DNA from: an uncultured bacterium
GTDB lineage: Bacteria > Planctomycetota > UBA1135 > GCA-002686595
Length of the DNA stretch: 64,000 nt
Assembly (NCBI GenBank): GCA_938075305.1
Contig: CALJGV010000010.1
Coordinates: forward strand, 451,308 to 515,307
Direction: 5' to 3'
In this document: positions 15,211 through 24,252 of the stretch, in pieces
How positions within the stretch are numbered: position 1 is the first letter of the stretch
Layout: each line of letters begins with the position of its first letter
Program-made: the position numbers and the translations under genes
The notes under the pieces: generated by a model
The model's database searches: none
What the model was told of the DNA's origin: nothing
The model's input: the letters and a program-made list of their open reading frames with translations, nothing else

Positions 15211-16956
15211 ATGCGCCAGCCCACGCTCCCCGACCTGCTCCCCGCGCTCATCGCAGCGCTCTTGCTGTCCCTCACGCCCGAGGCCCGGGGGGCCGTGCTT
15301 CAGGAGGAGGCCGCCTCCGTCGACGCCCCGGCGGTCTCTGCGTCCGGCTCGCTGATCGGGCTGGAGTGGAGCGAGGAGGAGGTCGAGCAGATGCTCGGCA
15401 CGATCCGCGAGCGGCTCGGGGAGTACGAGCGGCTCCGCAGCCGCTCCCTGCCCAACCGCGTCTTCCCCGCGCCCATGGGGACCCCCTTTGTTCCGGGGGT
15501 GGAGCCCGCCGAGGCCCAGGGCGGGGGGGCGCCGCCGGCCCTGAGCGCGGTGACGCGGCCGGACAACCTGGAGGAGGTCTGCTTCTGGACCCTCCACGAC
15601 CTCGCCGCGCTGCTGCGGCAGGGCGACGTCACCTCGGTGGAGCTCACCACCATGTACCTGGATCGTCTGCGCCGGCTGGACGAGCACCTGCACTGCGTGA
15701 TCTCGCTGTTGCCCGAGCGAGCGCTGGCCCAGGCTGCCGCGCGGGACGCGGAGCTCGCGGAGGGCATCGACCGAGGCCTGCTTCACGGGCTCCCCTGGGG
15801 CGTGAAGGACCTCATGGCGGTGGAGGGGACCCGCACGACCTGGGGGGCCGAGCCGTACAAGGAGCAGGTGCTCGAGGGCACCGGGACCGTCGTTCGTCGG
15901 CTCGACGAGGCCGGCGCTGTGCTCATCGCCAAGCTCACCCTGGGGGCCCTCGCCATGGGGGACGTTTGGTACGGGGAGCGGACCCGAAGCCCGTGGAACC
16001 TGGAGCGGGGGTCGAGCGGCTCCTCGGCCGGGTCCGCGTCCGCGACCGCGGCGGGAGGGGTCGCGTTCTCCATCGGCACGGAGACCCTGGGGTCCATCGT
16101 CTCGCCCTCGGTGGCCTGCGCCACCAGCAGCCTTCGGCCGACGGTGGGGCGCGTGCCCCGCACCGGGGCCATGGCGCTCTCGTGGACCATGGACAAGGTC
16201 GGGCCGATCACGCGCACCGTGGGCGACGCGGACCTCGTCTTCCGCGCGATCCAGGGCCGGGACCCCGCGGACCCCTACTCCCGAGACGGGCGCGTGCCGG
16301 TGCGAGAGATGCCGGAGCGGCCGCTGCGGATTGGCGTGCCCGAGGGGGCCTTCGACCGCGCGGCGGGCGTGGAGGAGGTCCTGAAGGAACTCGAGGCCGC
16401 GGGACACGAGCTCGTCCCCGTCGCGCTCCCCGACTATCCGGTCCGGGCCATGCTCGTGATCCTCCATGCGGAGTCGGCAGCGGCCTTCGACGAGCTCACG
16501 CGGAGCGGGCGCGACGACCTCCTGCGTAGGCAGGGAGCCTCGGCCTGGCCGAACTCCTTCCGCGCGGCGCAGATGATCCCGGCGGTGGCCTACGTCCAGG
16601 CCCAGCGGCTGCGGTCGCTCCTGATGGCGGACATGGCGGAGGCCATGGGGGGCGTCGATCTGATGGTCCACGCTCCGTACGCCAGCGGTGTCCTGACGAT
16701 CACGAACCTGACCGGGCACCCGACGGTGTCCGCGCCCTTCGTGCCCGCCGCGGGCCCGCGCAGCGACGGGGCGCCGAGGACGGTGTGCTTCACGGGGCAC
16801 CCCGACCAGGACGAGGCGCTGCTGGCGGCGGTGACGGCGTGGCAGGGAGCCCACCCCCAGCACGTCCTCCACCCCCCGACGCCCTGGCTCGATGGATCGG
16901 CCCCAGGGACGGGCAAAGATCGGGAATCCAAGGACGGCGGGGGCGAGGGCCGTTGA
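15211..16956 (+). CDS. Exported amidase-signature family hydrolase
   Basis: The 581-residue protein starts with a signal peptide (hydrophobic ALIAALLLSL, then PEARG-A). A roughly 100-residue charged N-terminal region precedes an amidase-signature domain. The Ser-cisSer-Lys elements are recognisable: Lys199 in WGVKDL, the Ser/Gly run around Ser271 (SSGSSAGSAS) and the nucleophile Ser295 in TETLGSIVSPS. Family members hydrolyse amides, including GatA-type enzymes, peptide amidases and bacterial fatty-acid amide hydrolases. Export makes a tRNA-amidotransferase role unlikely and suggests action on extracellular amides or peptides. Substrate cannot be predicted. The nucleotidyltransferase gene begins 31 bases later from its own promoter. 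Confidence 0.85.
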   Translation: MRQPTLPDLLPALIAALLLSLTPEARGAVLQEEAASVDAPAVSASGSLIGLEWSEEEVEQMLGTIRERLGEYERLRSRSLPNRVFPAPMGTPFVPGVEPAEAQGGGAPPALSAVTRPDNLEEVCFWTLHDLAALLRQGDVTSVELTTMYLDRLRRLDEHLHCVISLLPERALAQAAARDAELAEGIDRGLLHGLPWGVKDLMAVEGTRTTWGAEPYKEQVLEGTGTVVRRLDEAGAVLIAKLTLGALAMGDVWYGERTRSPWNLERGSSGSSAGSASATAAGGVAFSIGTETLGSIVSPSVACATSSLRPTVGRVPRTGAMALSWTMDKVGPITRTVGDADLVFRAIQGRDPADPYSRDGRVPVREMPERPLRIGVPEGAFDRAAGVEEVLKELEAAGHELVPVALPDYPVRAMLVILHAESAAAFDELTRSGRDDLLRRQGASAWPNSFRAAQMIPAVAYVQAQRLRSLLMADMAEAMGGVDLMVHAPYASGVLTITNLTGHPTVSAPFVPAAGPRSDGAPRTVCFTGHPDQDEALLAAVTAWQGAHPQHVLHPPTPWLDGSAPGTGKDRESKDGGGEGR

Positions 16957-16980
16957 CTCCTACGGCGCCTGCCGCAGACT
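16953..16980 (+). promoter_or_regulatory. Promoter for a leaderless nucleotidyltransferase mRNA
   Basis: TTGACT (16953-16958, five of six consensus bases) is followed after 16 bases by CAGACT (16975-16980), which ends 7 bases before ATG 16988. The -35 overlaps the end of the amidase gene. Confidence 0.5.
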
Positions 16981-16987
16981 GCTGAAC

Positions 16988-17536
16988 ATGAGCCAGATCC
17001 CTGCCAGCGGCCGCTTCGGTGAGGCGCCCATCATGACCGTCGAGGAGTTCGCGGCGATCCGCCCCGGACTCGAGGGCAAGATCGTCGCCACCTCCGGCGG
17101 CTTCGACCCGATCCACCCCGGCCACGCGAGCGTCCTGCTCGCCTCCAAGTCCCACGTGGAGTCCGAGACCGGCGAGCGCCCCGACCTGCTCGTTGTGATC
17201 GTGAACGGGGACGGGTTCCTCCGGAAGAAGAAGGGGGCCGAGTTCCAGGACCTCTCCACCCGCGCGCGGGTCGTGGCCTGCCTGCGGGAGGTCGACGTGG
17301 TGGTGACCTACGAGACCGACAAGGAGATGTCGGTGGAGGGCGCCCTCGCCGGCATTCGCCCGCACTTCTTCACGAAGGGCGGCGACCGCACCGGCGCGGA
17401 CAACATCGCCGAATGGGGCCTCTGCCAGGAGATCGGCTGCCAGATCGTCACTGGCTGCGGCGTCGACAAGGAGTGGTCCTCTTCGGACCTCCTCGGGCGC
17501 TGGGCGCAGCTGGTGAGGGACGGCGCGGTCAGCTGA
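16988..17536 (+). CDS. Adenylyl/cytidylyltransferase family protein (HldE C-terminal-like)
   Basis: The 182-residue protein contains the nucleotidyltransferase signature TSGGFDPIHPGHASVL (the HxGH box) near residue 37. VIVNGDGFLRKKK, LSTRARVVACLREVDVVV and FTKGGDRT follow, and WSSSDLL near the end stands in for the ISST-type motif. The pattern is closest to the adenylyltransferase domain of RfaE/HldE, which forms ADP-activated heptose, but there is no kinase domain here. It probably activates a sugar phosphate or related compound for envelope synthesis. A GT4 glycosyltransferase follows directly, which fits nucleotide-sugar supply. A start further upstream at 16892 would overlap the amidase gene; ATG 16988 matches the promoter geometry. 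Confidence 0.82.
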   Translation: MSQIPASGRFGEAPIMTVEEFAAIRPGLEGKIVATSGGFDPIHPGHASVLLASKSHVESETGERPDLLVVIVNGDGFLRKKKGAEFQDLSTRARVVACLREVDVVVTYETDKEMSVEGALAGIRPHFFTKGGDRTGADNIAEWGLCQEIGCQIVTGCGVDKEWSSSDLLGRWAQLVRDGAVS

Positions 17537-17567
17537 CCGCTTGCGTGTCGTGAGCCCCCGGCCCGCC

Positions 17568-18683
17568 ATGGACGTCCGGCCGGGGACCTCGCTCGCCCCG
17601 CTGCTCGACTACCGGCCCGCGTTGGTGGGCGGTCAGGGCGTGGGGCGCTACGTGCGCGAGCTGGCCGGGGCGCTCGCGACGCTGGACGGCGTCTCGCCTC
17701 GGCTCTTCGCACCCACGCGCCTGGCCGTCGCCCGCCGGGCCCCCGTGGGCGCGCGCCTCTTCGCCCCGCGCCTCCCCTCGAAGCCCATGACCGCCCTCCT
17801 GGGCGCCACTGGGCTCGGGGTGGAGCGAGTGATGGGGGGCGCTGATGTCGTCCATCACACCCAGTACCGCCGACTCCCCACGCGGCGGCCCGAGGTGGCG
17901 ATGATCCACGACCTCGTGTTCCTGGACTCGGACCGCTTCGTCAGCCCGCGGGTCTCGCGCCGTATGGGCGCGTTTGTGCGGGACGCCGCGCGGCGCTGCG
18001 CCGTGTTGCTCACGCCCTCGGACGCCGTGGCGGACGAGGTGGCCGAGCGGCTGGGGGTGGCCCGCGAGCGCGTGGTGGCGACGCCCCTGGGGGTGGATCA
18101 CGCGGCGCGGACGGCCCCCGACCCCGGGGTGGCCCGCGCCCTCGCGGCGGAGGTCGAGCGCGAAGGGCCCTTCATCTTCACGGCCGCGCGGCTCGAGACC
18201 CGCAAGAACCTTGGGGTCATCCTGGAAGCGCTCGAGCGCCTCGGGGCGCAAGCCCCACGGTGGAAGATCGCCGGGATCCCGGGCGAGGGCGTCGACACCT
18301 TCGAGGCCCGCGTCGCCGGGTCGGCGGCGTCGGAGCGGGTGCAGCGGCTGGGGCACGTCCCGGAAGGGGCGCTGCGGGCCCACCTCGACGCCTGCCTGGC
18401 CTTCGTGCTCGTGCCCCACGACGAGGGCTTCGGGCTCGCGCCCCTGGAGGCCATGGCCGTGGGGTGCCCCGCCATCTCGAGCGACGTGCCGGTGGTCCGG
18501 GAGGTGTGCGGAGGCGGCGCCGAGCTTGTGGATCCCGGGGACCCGGCAGCCCTCGCAGCGGCCATCGGTGAGGCCATGGGAGCCCGGGGCGGAGGGCGGG
18601 CAGCGGCCGCTCACGCGGCGCAGTTCACCTGGGCGCGGACCGCCGAGCGGACCCTCGCGGCCTATCGGCTCGCGCTGGGCTGA
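17568..18683 (+). CDS. GT4-family glycosyltransferase
   Basis: From ATG 17568 the protein has 371 residues with a GT-B fold. The N-terminal acceptor half has GGQGVGRYVRELAGAL and DVVHHTQYRRLP. The C-terminal donor half has FIFTAARLETRKNLGVILEAL, the LGHVPEGALRAHL strand and the E-x7-E motif DEGFGLAPLEAMAVGCPAISSD. Such enzymes transfer a sugar from a nucleotide donor to a growing lipid-linked glycan. In-frame TTG 17541 and GTG 17550 are alternative starts. The gene ends by overlapping the convergent MORN-repeat gene by 22 bases. Donor and acceptor are unknown. Confidence 0.86.
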   Translation: MDVRPGTSLAPLLDYRPALVGGQGVGRYVRELAGALATLDGVSPRLFAPTRLAVARRAPVGARLFAPRLPSKPMTALLGATGLGVERVMGGADVVHHTQYRRLPTRRPEVAMIHDLVFLDSDRFVSPRVSRRMGAFVRDAARRCAVLLTPSDAVADEVAERLGVARERVVATPLGVDHAARTAPDPGVARALAAEVEREGPFIFTAARLETRKNLGVILEALERLGAQAPRWKIAGIPGEGVDTFEARVAGSAASERVQRLGHVPEGALRAHLDACLAFVLVPHDEGFGLAPLEAMAVGCPAISSDVPVVREVCGGGAELVDPGDPAALAAAIGEAMGARGGGRAAAAHAAQFTWARTAERTLAAYRLALG

Positions 18684-19252
18684 AGCTCGCCGTCGCGGTA
18701 GATCCCCGTCCGCTGCCGGTCGACCGTCCGCCCATCCTCCTGGAAGTACGTGACCGGTCCGTTCTCGACCCCGTCCACGTACATCGCCCGTCGGAGCAGC
18801 GTGCCGTCTCGTCGCCGGGACTCCCACTCGCCCGTCCGTCGGCCGTCCAGGTAGCGCCCCGAATCCTGGGCGGCGCCGCCCGGGAAGAAGGTCCGCCACT
18901 CGCCGGTGCGGCGGCCCTCGAGGAACGCCCCTTCGCCGCGCGAGCCGTCCTCGTAGGTCTGGGTCCAGGGCCCGGTCTCGAGTCCGGCGGCGTAGCTCCC
19001 CCGGGAGATCTCCTCGCCCCGCTCGTCGCAGAAGATGAACGCTCCGTGCTTGCGCCACTCGCCGTCCTCGAAGCGCTCCTCTCCCACCGCGGTCAGGATG
19101 CCGTTGCGGCCGAACTGGCGCAGGGGCCGGGTCGAACCCTCCTCGACGGAGCTGCCGAAGCAGCCGCAGACTCCGCCCGTGAGGAGGAGCACGAGGGCGA
19201 GCCAGGAGGGCGCGGCGCCGCGGGGACCTCGGTGCGCGGGTGTGGGAATCAT
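18662..19252 (-). CDS. MORN-type repeat lipoprotein
   Basis: From ATG 19252 the protein has 196 residues. An N-terminal hydrophobic stretch (WLALVLLLTGGVCGC) ends in a lipobox-like VCGC, so it is probably a lipoprotein. The remainder is built of roughly 23-residue repeats with the G-x-W-x-x-x-Y/F-x-x-G pattern: GPWTQTYEDGS, GEWRTFFPGGA, GEWESRRRDGT and GPVTYFQEDGR. These match the MORN_2 repeats of YwqK-like proteins, which are interaction surfaces. The start codon overlaps the stop of the upstream PGRP amidase in a TGATG junction, so the two are coupled. I infer an envelope partner or inhibitor of that amidase. Confidence 0.75.
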   Translation of the reverse strand: MIPTPAHRGPRGAAPSWLALVLLLTGGVCGCFGSSVEEGSTRPLRQFGRNGILTAVGEERFEDGEWRKHGAFIFCDERGEEISRGSYAAGLETGPWTQTYEDGSRGEGAFLEGRRTGEWRTFFPGGAAQDSGRYLDGRRTGEWESRRRDGTLLRRAMYVDGVENGPVTYFQEDGRTVDRQRTGIYRDGELQPSASR

Positions 19253-20286
19253 CAGCCTCGGGTGAACCATGGCATCAGGTGCCGGCCGGGGCAGGCGGTC
19301 TCCTTCCAGGCTCGGTGGGGCCGGACGTTGAAGCGCGGGATCCCGAGCTTCTGCTGAAGCTCGAGCACCAGCCGGTCCAGGCTCGCGATGGCGGCCCGGG
19401 TCGGTTGGTCCTCGTCGAAGTTGCCGAGCAGGCAGATCCCGACGTTCCCGATGTTGTTCTGCCCGCCTGCGTGGGCGCCTTGCCAGACGAGCTCCCGCCC
19501 CTCGATCACGCGGCCTGCGGGGTCGATCAAGAAGTGATAGCCGATGTCGCCCCAGCCCTTGCTATCCATGTGATCCCGCTGGATCCCTCGGACCGTGTCG
19601 AAGGTCTCCGCGGCGGAGGTGTCCTCGGTACGAACCACCGAGTGGTGCACGGTGATCCAGCGCCAGGGGGAGCTGGCGCGACTCAGCTCGGCCGGGTTGG
19701 GGCGTCGGGCACGCCAGGAGGCACGCCGGATGAGCCCGCCCACCTGGGCCACGGAGACGGGGTTGGCCCCGGTGGGCTCGGTGCCGGCCCGCTGCGCGCC
19801 GCTGCGGGCGCGCGCGCGCTGGTCGGCGGTGGCGGAGGGGTCGCTGAGGATGCGTTCGAAGCCCGCCAGGGCCTCCCGTCGCCGCAGGGTGATGTAGGAC
19901 GCTGGGGTGTTCGGATCCCGGAGCTCGCTGGCGAAGGCCAGACGGCCCTCGGCGAGCTGCAGCACGGCCTCCACGCCCCAGTACCCGCGCCGGTTGGGCC
20001 GGTCGGCCATCCAGCGCTCGATCTCGGTGAGCTTGCTCCACGAGGTGGGGAGCATGGACCAGGTGGGGGGCGGGCCCGCCGAGGCGGGGATCGCCTCGCT
20101 CCTTGCGCTGACGCCGGGGTCCTTCACGGGCGTGGCCCGACGGGTGGGTCCGCTGCAGCCCGCGAGCACGAGGAGCGCGGCCGCGAGGATCACCATCTGG
20201 GAACGGATTCCCCGCCCCTTGAGGTCCCCGGGGACGGCCAGCGCGGCCTCCACCCCTGTGACGATTCCGCGCATTCGTGCCACCAT
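19252..20286 (-). CDS. N-acetylmuramoyl-L-alanine amidase, PGRP/Amidase_2 type, lipoprotein
   Basis: The 344-residue protein has a lipobox (ILAAALLVLAGCSG) about 40 residues in, a helical middle region and a C-terminal Amidase_2 domain. The zinc ligands are visible: His in ITVHHSVV, His in VRPHRAW and Cys in ETACPGRH. GYHFLIDPAGRVIEGR, QGAHAGGQNNIGNVGICLLGNF and the conserved Tyr are also in place. It should cleave the bond between muramic acid and L-alanine in peptidoglycan. ATG 20286 lies 7 bases after a TATCCC hexamer; ATG 20196 (MVILAAAL) would give a more typical lipoprotein signal. It is the first gene of a two-gene unit with the MORN lipoprotein. Confidence 0.87.
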   Translation of the reverse strand: MVARMRGIVTGVEAALAVPGDLKGRGIRSQMVILAAALLVLAGCSGPTRRATPVKDPGVSARSEAIPASAGPPPTWSMLPTSWSKLTEIERWMADRPNRRGYWGVEAVLQLAEGRLAFASELRDPNTPASYITLRRREALAGFERILSDPSATADQRARARSGAQRAGTEPTGANPVSVAQVGGLIRRASWRARRPNPAELSRASSPWRWITVHHSVVRTEDTSAAETFDTVRGIQRDHMDSKGWGDIGYHFLIDPAGRVIEGRELVWQGAHAGGQNNIGNVGICLLGNFDEDQPTRAAIASLDRLVLELQQKLGIPRFNVRPHRAWKETACPGRHLMPWFTRG

Positions 20287-20430
20287 GCCCCTTGGGATAG
20301 CGGAGTGCGGGGGCCGAATTCAACGGCAGGGGGCCGAACCTCGCGGACAATTGAAAGACGTTTGGCAGTCCGGGCGGATCCGGCGGTCCCTGGGTTGGAC
20401 GCTGCGGGAGAGCATGCGATCCTCTCCCAC

Positions 20431-23400
20431 ATGATCCGACGTCCTCGATCGTTGACCCTCCGCCTGGGCCTCACGGCGCTCCTCGGGGCTCTCTCGACGG
20501 GCGCCGCGGTCTCCGCTGCGGTGCCTGCCATCGCTTCGTCCCCGATGGTCCAGGACGAGGAGCTCGCGGCGCTGGTCGCGGCCGAGCGAGCCGAGGCCGA
20601 CCTGCTCCGCCGCCGCGGCCGGCTCGCGGACGCCCTCGAGATCACGGACGACCTCCTCGATGAGGATGACGAGGACCCGCTGACGCTGGCGGTCCGCGGG
20701 CGGGTTCGGCTCGACCGCGGCGAGCTCGGGCGCGCGGAACGAACCGCCACCGAGGCCATGGAGCTGGCCGAGACGGACGAGGAGCGCCGCGCGGCCGGAC
20801 ACCTCCTGGCCGAGGTGCTCCTCCGCACCGGTCGGGCCTCGGAGGTGCTCTCGGTCCTGGAGGAGCTCGCCGGCGGTGAGCCCTTCCTGGTCCCTGGTGA
20901 ACGCCCCGAGGACGCCTGGCTCCTGGCCTCCGTTCGCGACGCTGTCGGAGACCGGCCAGGGGCCGAGCGCATGGCCCGCAGCGGCGCCGCCACGGACCCC
21001 GCCGCCTCCGACTGGCCGGGGCTGCTGGCCCGGGCGAGGTGCCAGCGGCGGATCGGGATGCTGGAGGCGGCCTCCCGCACCCTGGTGGCGGCCGACCGGG
21101 CCTCGCGCGCGGGTCCGGGGGAGGAGCCTGACGTGCTGGTCGAGCTCGCTGACCTCTACTTCGAGAGCGAGCGCGAGGTCGAGGCGCCTGGCAAGCGGTC
21201 CGCGGGCCGACTGTACCGGGACGCCCTCGAGATCCACCCGACCCACGAGGCGGCGCTGCTCGGGCAATTCACCCTTCACCGCTTCAACCGCCGGCGCATG
21301 AGCAAGTCGCCCGAGGCGATCCTCGGCGAGCTCCTGAAGGCCGTGCCGAACTCCATCGAGGGGCTCGTGGCCCGCGCCGCCTCGGACCTCGAGGACGGCA
21401 AGCTCGTCGAGGTGCGCGCGACCCTCGCGCGGCTCGACGAGCTGGCCCCTGGGCGACGGGACGTGCGCACCCTGCACGCGGCCCTCGCGTGGGTGGAGCA
21501 CGACCGCGAACGAACCGCCGAGATCCTCGAGGAGCTCCTGCGCGACGCCCCGCTCGACGGGCGCCCCGAGCGCGAGATCGGCGGGCACCTGAGCGAGCTT
21601 TATCGCTTCGCTGAGGCGGTGGACTTCCTGCGGGCCGCCGTGGAGCGTGACCCCGGGGACTACGAGGCGTGGACGCTCCTCGGTGAGTGCCTCGCCAACT
21701 CGGGCGACGAGAAGGGAGGGCTCGAGGCGCTCACGCAGGCGAACGAGGCAGCGCGCGGTCGCCGCGACGCGTATCGGCGCAACCTGACGCTCGTCTTGGA
21801 GCGAATGGAGCGCGCCTACGTCACCGAGTCCTACGGCTCCCTGAGCTTCGCCTGGCGCCCTGACGCGGCGGAGGTGCTGCGTACCTACCTCGTGCCCTAC
21901 TACCAGAAGGCGCGTGAGGAGCTGAGCCAGCGCTATGGCTTCACGCCGGGCGCCACGACCATCTCGGTCTTCCGGCGGCACAAGGACTTCTCCGTGCGCT
22001 CGGTCGGCTTCGAGGGGTTCCCCGCGCTCGGGGTCTGCTTCGGCCCGGTGGTCACGGCGGTCTCGCCGCTCTCGCAGCTGCGCGGGAGCTTCTCGTGGGC
22101 GCGCACGGGGTTCCACGAGTTCAGCCACGTGGTGCACCTCGGCCTCTCGAACAACCGGTGCCCGCGCTGGATCACGGAGGGGCTGGCCACCTGGGAGGAG
22201 ATCGAGAAGAACCCGACGTGGACGCGCAACATGCGGCGGGACCTGCTCGACGCGAAGGCCAACGGAGACCTCATCCCTCTGCGGGAGCTGAACCGGGCCT
22301 TCCGAGGGCCCCGGATCCTCTTCGGCTATTACCAGGGGGGGCTCCTGTGCGAGATGCTCATCGACGAGCACGGCTTCCCACCCATGGTGGCGCTCCTGCG
22401 GGCCTTCGATCTCGGCGCCGACCTGGACCAGGCTTTCCGCTCCGTCTTCGACGTCACGCCCGAGGAGGTGGACGAGGCCTTCCAGGAGTTCGTGGACGTC
22501 AAGCTCGCGGGCCTGCGGATCGAGCCGCGCTGGGCGGACCGGACCCTGCGGCGACTCCAGCTGCGCCTGTCCACGGACCCGCCCGCCGGGGAGGCCGCCC
22601 GTACCGGGTGGGCCGAGGATTGGGCGACGGTGGCCTGGGGGTCGTTCCAGCAGGGGCGCTCCATCGACGCTCAGCGTGCGCTCGAGGTGCTGGAGGACGC
22701 CGGCGTGGACACCCCGCGGGTCCTGTTCCTCCGCGGTCAGATGGCTGCGACGGAGGGCAACATGGCGCTCGCGCGTCGGACCTGGGAGCGCGCCGTGAAG
22801 GCGGGGGGCCGCGAGTACCGGTCCCTCCTCGCGCTCTCGCAGCTGCAGCTGGGTGGCGTGGCGGGCGCGCGGGACGCGGAGGCAGCGGAGGCCTGCCTGC
22901 GCCTCGCCATCGAGGCCTTTCCGGGCTTCGGTGAGGGGGCGGGCTCGGCGGAGAAGATGTTGTCGGAGCTCCTGCGTGTGAACGGGGACCTGGACGGCGC
23001 CATGGAGCTCATGGAGGAGTGGGCGCGGTGGAACGCGGGGGACTACGACGTGCGCATGGACGTCGCGGCGTGGCACCTCGAGAACGACCGCGACGAGGCG
23101 GCGGTGCGCCTCTTCGAGGAGGCCAATGAGGTGGACATGTTCCGCCGGGACCTCCACCTCGCGTGGGCCGAGGCCCTGGAGCGCCTCGGGCGCATGGACG
23201 AGGCAGCCCGTGAATACGGCGTGACCCTGGCGGTCCCCGCGGCCTTCGACCCCGATCACCTGGTCTACGTCGGCCCGCCAGGCGATCTGCCCCCCGGCGT
23301 GGACCCCGCGAACCTCCCTGCGGAGGTGGTCGGGCGGATCCCGGCGGAGCTCCTGGAGCCGACGCCGCTCTCCCGGGAGGAGGAGCTTGAGCTCTTGGAC

Positions 23401-23490
23401 GCGGTGGCGCGCTGCGCTGCGGCGGCGGGGGACGACGAGCGAGCGGCGGAGGCCCGGGCCCGGGCCGACGACCTGCGCTCGGACGGCTGA
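20431..23490 (+). CDS. Large secreted TPR protein with gluzincin (peptidase-MA-like) domain
   Basis: The 1019-residue protein starts with a signal peptide (LGLTALLGALSTGAAVSAAV). The N-terminal half contains TPR-like helices such as LLRRRGRLADALEITDDLL. Around residue 562 is FHEFSHVVHLGL, an HExxH zinc site. It is followed about 20 residues later by WITEGLATWEE, which supplies the third ligand as in peptidase-MA families. A C-terminal TPR block follows (residues about 715-1000). It is probably a cell-surface zinc peptidase or an inactive relative used as a scaffold. The frame is open far upstream of 20431 but lacks signal-peptide or repeat character there, so I start at this ATG. Confidence 0.82.
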   Translation: MIRRPRSLTLRLGLTALLGALSTGAAVSAAVPAIASSPMVQDEELAALVAAERAEADLLRRRGRLADALEITDDLLDEDDEDPLTLAVRGRVRLDRGELGRAERTATEAMELAETDEERRAAGHLLAEVLLRTGRASEVLSVLEELAGGEPFLVPGERPEDAWLLASVRDAVGDRPGAERMARSGAATDPAASDWPGLLARARCQRRIGMLEAASRTLVAADRASRAGPGEEPDVLVELADLYFESEREVEAPGKRSAGRLYRDALEIHPTHEAALLGQFTLHRFNRRRMSKSPEAILGELLKAVPNSIEGLVARAASDLEDGKLVEVRATLARLDELAPGRRDVRTLHAALAWVEHDRERTAEILEELLRDAPLDGRPEREIGGHLSELYRFAEAVDFLRAAVERDPGDYEAWTLLGECLANSGDEKGGLEALTQANEAARGRRDAYRRNLTLVLERMERAYVTESYGSLSFAWRPDAAEVLRTYLVPYYQKAREELSQRYGFTPGATTISVFRRHKDFSVRSVGFEGFPALGVCFGPVVTAVSPLSQLRGSFSWARTGFHEFSHVVHLGLSNNRCPRWITEGLATWEEIEKNPTWTRNMRRDLLDAKANGDLIPLRELNRAFRGPRILFGYYQGGLLCEMLIDEHGFPPMVALLRAFDLGADLDQAFRSVFDVTPEEVDEAFQEFVDVKLAGLRIEPRWADRTLRRLQLRLSTDPPAGEAARTGWAEDWATVAWGSFQQGRSIDAQRALEVLEDAGVDTPRVLFLRGQMAATEGNMALARRTWERAVKAGGREYRSLLALSQLQLGGVAGARDAEAAEACLRLAIEAFPGFGEGAGSAEKMLSELLRVNGDLDGAMELMEEWARWNAGDYDVRMDVAAWHLENDRDEAAVRLFEEANEVDMFRRDLHLAWAEALERLGRMDEAAREYGVTLAVPAAFDPDHLVYVGPPGDLPPGVDPANLPAEVVGRIPAELLEPTPLSREEELELLDAVARCAAAAGDDERAAEARARADDLRSDG

Positions 23491-23526
23491 AGTCGCCTCT
23501 TGCGGGATCCTGCGGCCCCCAGGGGC

Positions 23527-23532
23527 TAGGAT
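23527..23532 (+). promoter_or_regulatory. Candidate -10 hexamer for a leaderless tmk mRNA
   Basis: TAGGAT ends exactly 6 bases before ATG 23539, so transcription would start on the start codon. TTGCGG at 23500-23505 is a possible -35 but the spacer of 21 is long. Confidence 0.42.
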
Positions 23533-23538
23533 CTCCCC

Positions 23539-24252
23539 ATGGACCCCGCCGCTCCTGAGCCGACCACCGTTCCTGACGTCACTGTTCGCCCGCTGTTCGT
23601 GGTGCTGGACGGGGTGGATGGTTGCGGCAAGACCACCCAGGCGGCGCGGCTCGCGGCGGCGCTGGCGGCGCGGTCACCCGGCGGGGAGGGGTCGCTTCAC
23701 CTCAGGGAGCCGGGGAGCACCTCGGCGGGGGAGCGGATCCGCGAGCTGGTGCTAGAGCCCGACCTGGAGCTCGGCCGCGGGACCCTGGCCATGCTCTTCG
23801 CTGCCGCCCGTCGGGAGACCCTGGAGCAGCTGGTCGGACCGGCCATGGAGGCGGGCCGCGACGTGGTCATCGAGCGCTTCCACGCCTCCACCTACGCTTA
23901 CCAGGGCAGCTCCCAGCTCGAGGGGGGCGAGGCGGCGTCGCCCTTCAGCGACAACGACCTGCTCGCGCTCCTGCGCACCTGGTCGGGGGCGCCGATCCCC
24001 GACGTGGAGATCATCCTCGACCTCCCGCCTGCCGTGGCCTTCGAGCGGGCCTCGGCCAGGGACGGGGGCCCCCGTGACCGCTTCGAGGCCCGGGGAGTGA
24101 GCTTTCAGGAGGGCGTTGCGGCGGCCATGCGGGACTACGCCAGTCGCGTCCCCAGCGCCGTGGTCGTGGACGGCGAAGGTGACGAGGACGAGGTGGCGGA
24201 GCGGGTGCTGGACGCCGTGATGCGTCACGTCAAGGGGCGCTCCGATGACTGA
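23539..24252 (+). CDS. tmk: Thymidylate kinase (dTMP kinase)
   Basis: The 237-residue protein has the P-loop FVVLDGVDGCGKTTQAARL, the LREPGSTSAGERIR segment that follows it and the DRY-like substrate motif replaced by VVIERFHASTYAYQG. EIILDLPPAVAFERASAR and the LID-region arginines (GPRDRFEARG) follow. It phosphorylates dTMP to dTDP for DNA synthesis. The usual Asp-Arg-Tyr/Phe is here Glu-Arg-Phe, a conservative change. A non-conserved 18-residue N-terminal extension precedes the core. holB overlaps the last 8 bases, a very common bacterial pairing. Confidence 0.93.
   Translation: MDPAAPEPTTVPDVTVRPLFVVLDGVDGCGKTTQAARLAAALAARSPGGEGSLHLREPGSTSAGERIRELVLEPDLELGRGTLAMLFAAARRETLEQLVGPAMEAGRDVVIERFHASTYAYQGSSQLEGGEAASPFSDNDLLALLRTWSGAPIPDVEIILDLPPAVAFERASARDGGPRDRFEARGVSFQEGVAAAMRDYASRVPSAVVVDGEGDEDEVAERVLDAVMRHVKGRSDD

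Noticed and set aside
19240..20430. Open upstream extension of the TPR/peptidase gene
   Set aside because: It lies opposite the amidase gene, has shadow composition, and the signal peptide only starts at 20431.
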